Origin: an uncultured Pelagibacteraceae bacterium
GTDB lineage: Bacteria > Pseudomonadota > Alphaproteobacteria > Pelagibacterales > Pelagibacteraceae
Assembly: GCA_902572515.1 (NCBI GenBank)
Contig: CACGGJ010000005.1
Span: 1 to 59,799, forward strand
Direction of reading: 5' to 3'
Length of the DNA stretch: 59,799 bases
Shown here: positions 58,967-59,799 of the stretch, in pieces
How the letters are laid out: each line of letters starts with the position of its first letter
Numbering within the stretch: position 1 is the stretch's first letter
Notes under the pieces: generated by a model
Seen by the model: the letters and a program-made list of their open reading frames with translations, nothing else
Database searches by the model: none
Told to the model about the DNA's origin: nothing
Made by a program: the position numbers and the translations under genes

Positions 58967-59799
58967 TCAAAAAACCAAATCTTATCCAATTATAATAGGA
59001 TCAAATATATTTTCTAATTTTTTTCAAATTTTAAAAAAAAATAAATTAAATTTTTCAAGATATCTTTTTGTAATTGATAAAAATGTTCCCAAAAAAATGA
59101 TAAAAATAATTTATAAATCTATTAATAAAAAAAGAAAAAAATTACATTTTTTTGATGCAAATGAAAAAAATAAAAATCAACATAGTGTTAATTCAATTAT
59201 TAATGTTCTTTTAAAGGAAAATTTTACAAGAGAAGACTGCGTTGTTGCTGTGGGTGGTGGTATTACTGGTGACGTCACGGCTTTCGCAGCAAGCACATTT
59301 AAAAGAGGAATAAATTTTATTAATATTCCAACAACATTTTTATCACAAGTAGACTCATCTATTGGAGGCAAAACTGGTATCAATACTAAAAGTGGTAAAA
59401 ATTTAATTGGTACCTTTTATCAACCCAAATTGGTTTTTAGCGACACAAATTTCCTAAAAACATTAAAAAAAAGAGAAATCGTGTGTGGATATGCAGAAGT
59501 TTTAAAACATTCAATTATAGCTGATAAAAAATTTTATTTATATTTAAATCAAAATTTTAAAAAAATTTTAAAATTAGAGTCTCCATTTATTGAAAAAACT
59601 GTTTTTGAAAGTTGTAGAATTAAAAAGCAAATTGTAGAAAAAGATGAAAAAGAAAATGGATTAAGAAAAACATTAAACTTTGGACATACTTTTGCTCACG
59701 CTTATGAGGCAACTCAAAACTATTCACAAAAATTAAACCATGGTGAAGCAGTAATCTTAGGTATGAAAACAGCCTTAAATTTTAGTTATAATAAAAATT
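58941..59799 (+). CDS. aroB: 3-dehydroquinate synthase, 5' part (partial)
   Basis: AroB closes the ring of DAHP to 3-dehydroquinate. The frame opens at ATG 58941 inside aroK and runs off the window after 286 codons. Family motifs are visible: V-A-V-G-G-G-I-T-G-D-V-T-A-F-A-A near 96-111 (NAD site), P-T-T-F-L-S-Q-V-D-S-S-I-G-G-K-T-G near 123-139, the zinc-site region with E-V-L-K-H-S near 181-186, and the metal-binding N-F-G-H-T-F-A-H-A near 243-251. The C-terminal 70-80 residues are missing from the window. Confidence 0.94.
   Translation, partial: MKKLSLKINQKTKSYPIIIGSNIFSNFFQILKKNKLNFSRYLFVIDKNVPKKMIKIIYKSINKKRKKLHFFDANEKNKNQHSVNSIINVLLKENFTREDCVVAVGGGITGDVTAFAASTFKRGINFINIPTTFLSQVDSSIGGKTGINTKSGKNLIGTFYQPKLVFSDTNFLKTLKKREIVCGYAEVLKHSIIADKKFYLYLNQNFKKILKLESPFIEKTVFESCRIKKQIVEKDEKENGLRKTLNFGHTFAHAYEATQNYSQKLNHGEAVILGMKTALNFSYNKN

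Noticed and set aside
1..59799. CRISPR array, insertion sequence, prophage or toxin-antitoxin system
   Set aside because: No spaced direct repeats, transposase, integrase or paired toxin-antitoxin genes were seen; nearly all sequence is accounted for by core genes.

Overview
The window looks like a stretch of a streamlined alphaproteobacterial chromosome, most likely SAR11 (Pelagibacterales). The basis is the very AT-rich, Lys/Asn/Ile-heavy coding sequence, the minimal intergenic space with many overlapping genes, alphaproteobacterial markers (GcrA, DUF4167, DUF1178, DUF2948, an NDUFA9-like protein, the order murA-DUF2948-hisD, membrane-anchored cytochrome c) and a tandem glycine riboswitch in front of malate synthase, an arrangement known from SAR11. 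There is no sign of an insertion sequence, prophage, CRISPR array, integrase or long repeat. No stretch over 300 bp lacks a gene or RNA.

Layout. 1-7.5 kb: the tail of an M23 peptidase (+), then on the minus strand DUF4167-prmC-prfA-ispG-lysC, ubiG (+), DUF1178 and argJ (-). 7.5-14.2 kb: secA (+), accA (-), glycine riboswitch plus glcB (+). 13.6-17.9 kb (-): kdsB-pheA-SRP RNA-dnaX-ybaB-recR. 18-21.3 kb: cytochrome c (+), argD-argF (-), gcrA (+). 21.3-26.6 kb: an NDUFA9-like gene (-), then rnd-kdsD-lptC-lptB-aroA (+). 26.7-34.3 kb (+): rpsA-ihfB-pyrF-trpF-trpB-trpA-accD-folC, nearly every gene overlapping the next. 34.3-37.9 kb (-): rmuC, an MGME1/phage-like exonuclease, an exonuclease I-like gene and trxA. 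38-41.3 kb (-): tRNA-His-hisS-hisZ-hisG. 41.4-45.9 kb (-): two small basic proteins, dcd, murA, DUF2948, hisD, infA, tRNA-Phe, csp and a terminator. 46-53.8 kb: tRNA-Thr, a TVP38-type membrane protein (-), then rpmH-rnpA-yidD-yidC-argB-HAD phosphatase-dapD-dapE-deacetylase-SET methyltransferase (+). 54.2-58.4 kb (-): a small membrane protein, a large secreted protein of unknown function, def-fmt-truA. 58.4 kb to the end (+): aroK-aroB, the latter cut by the window edge.

How the genes work together. The window is mostly core metabolism and information processing: amino acid synthesis (lysC/dapD/dapE; argJ/argB/argD/argF; trpF/trpB/trpA; pheA; aroK/aroB/aroA; hisG/hisZ/hisD), fatty acid initiation (accA, accD), Kdo/LPS assembly and export (kdsB, kdsD, lptC, lptB), peptidoglycan (murA), translation (prfA, prmC, infA, rpsA, rpmH, rnpA, hisS, fmt, def, truA), membrane protein biogenesis (secA, SRP RNA, yidD, yidC) and DNA replication or repair (dnaX, ybaB, recR, rmuC, nucleases).

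The most interesting signals are subtle. A TrpB encoded inside the trp operon has altered catalytic-loop residues. AroA and FolC depart from near-invariant motifs. AccA carries a C-terminal membrane helix, and its partner AccD has an altered zinc ribbon. Structural RNAs sit directly against start codons (tRNA-His 4 nt before hisS; SRP RNA 10 nt before dnaX). tRNA-His lacks G-1, tRNA-Thr has an odd T-loop, and the SRP RNA has a UAAC apical loop. An MGME1/phage-like exonuclease lies between rmuC and an ExoI-like gene, and a deacetylase is followed by a SET-domain methyltransferase.
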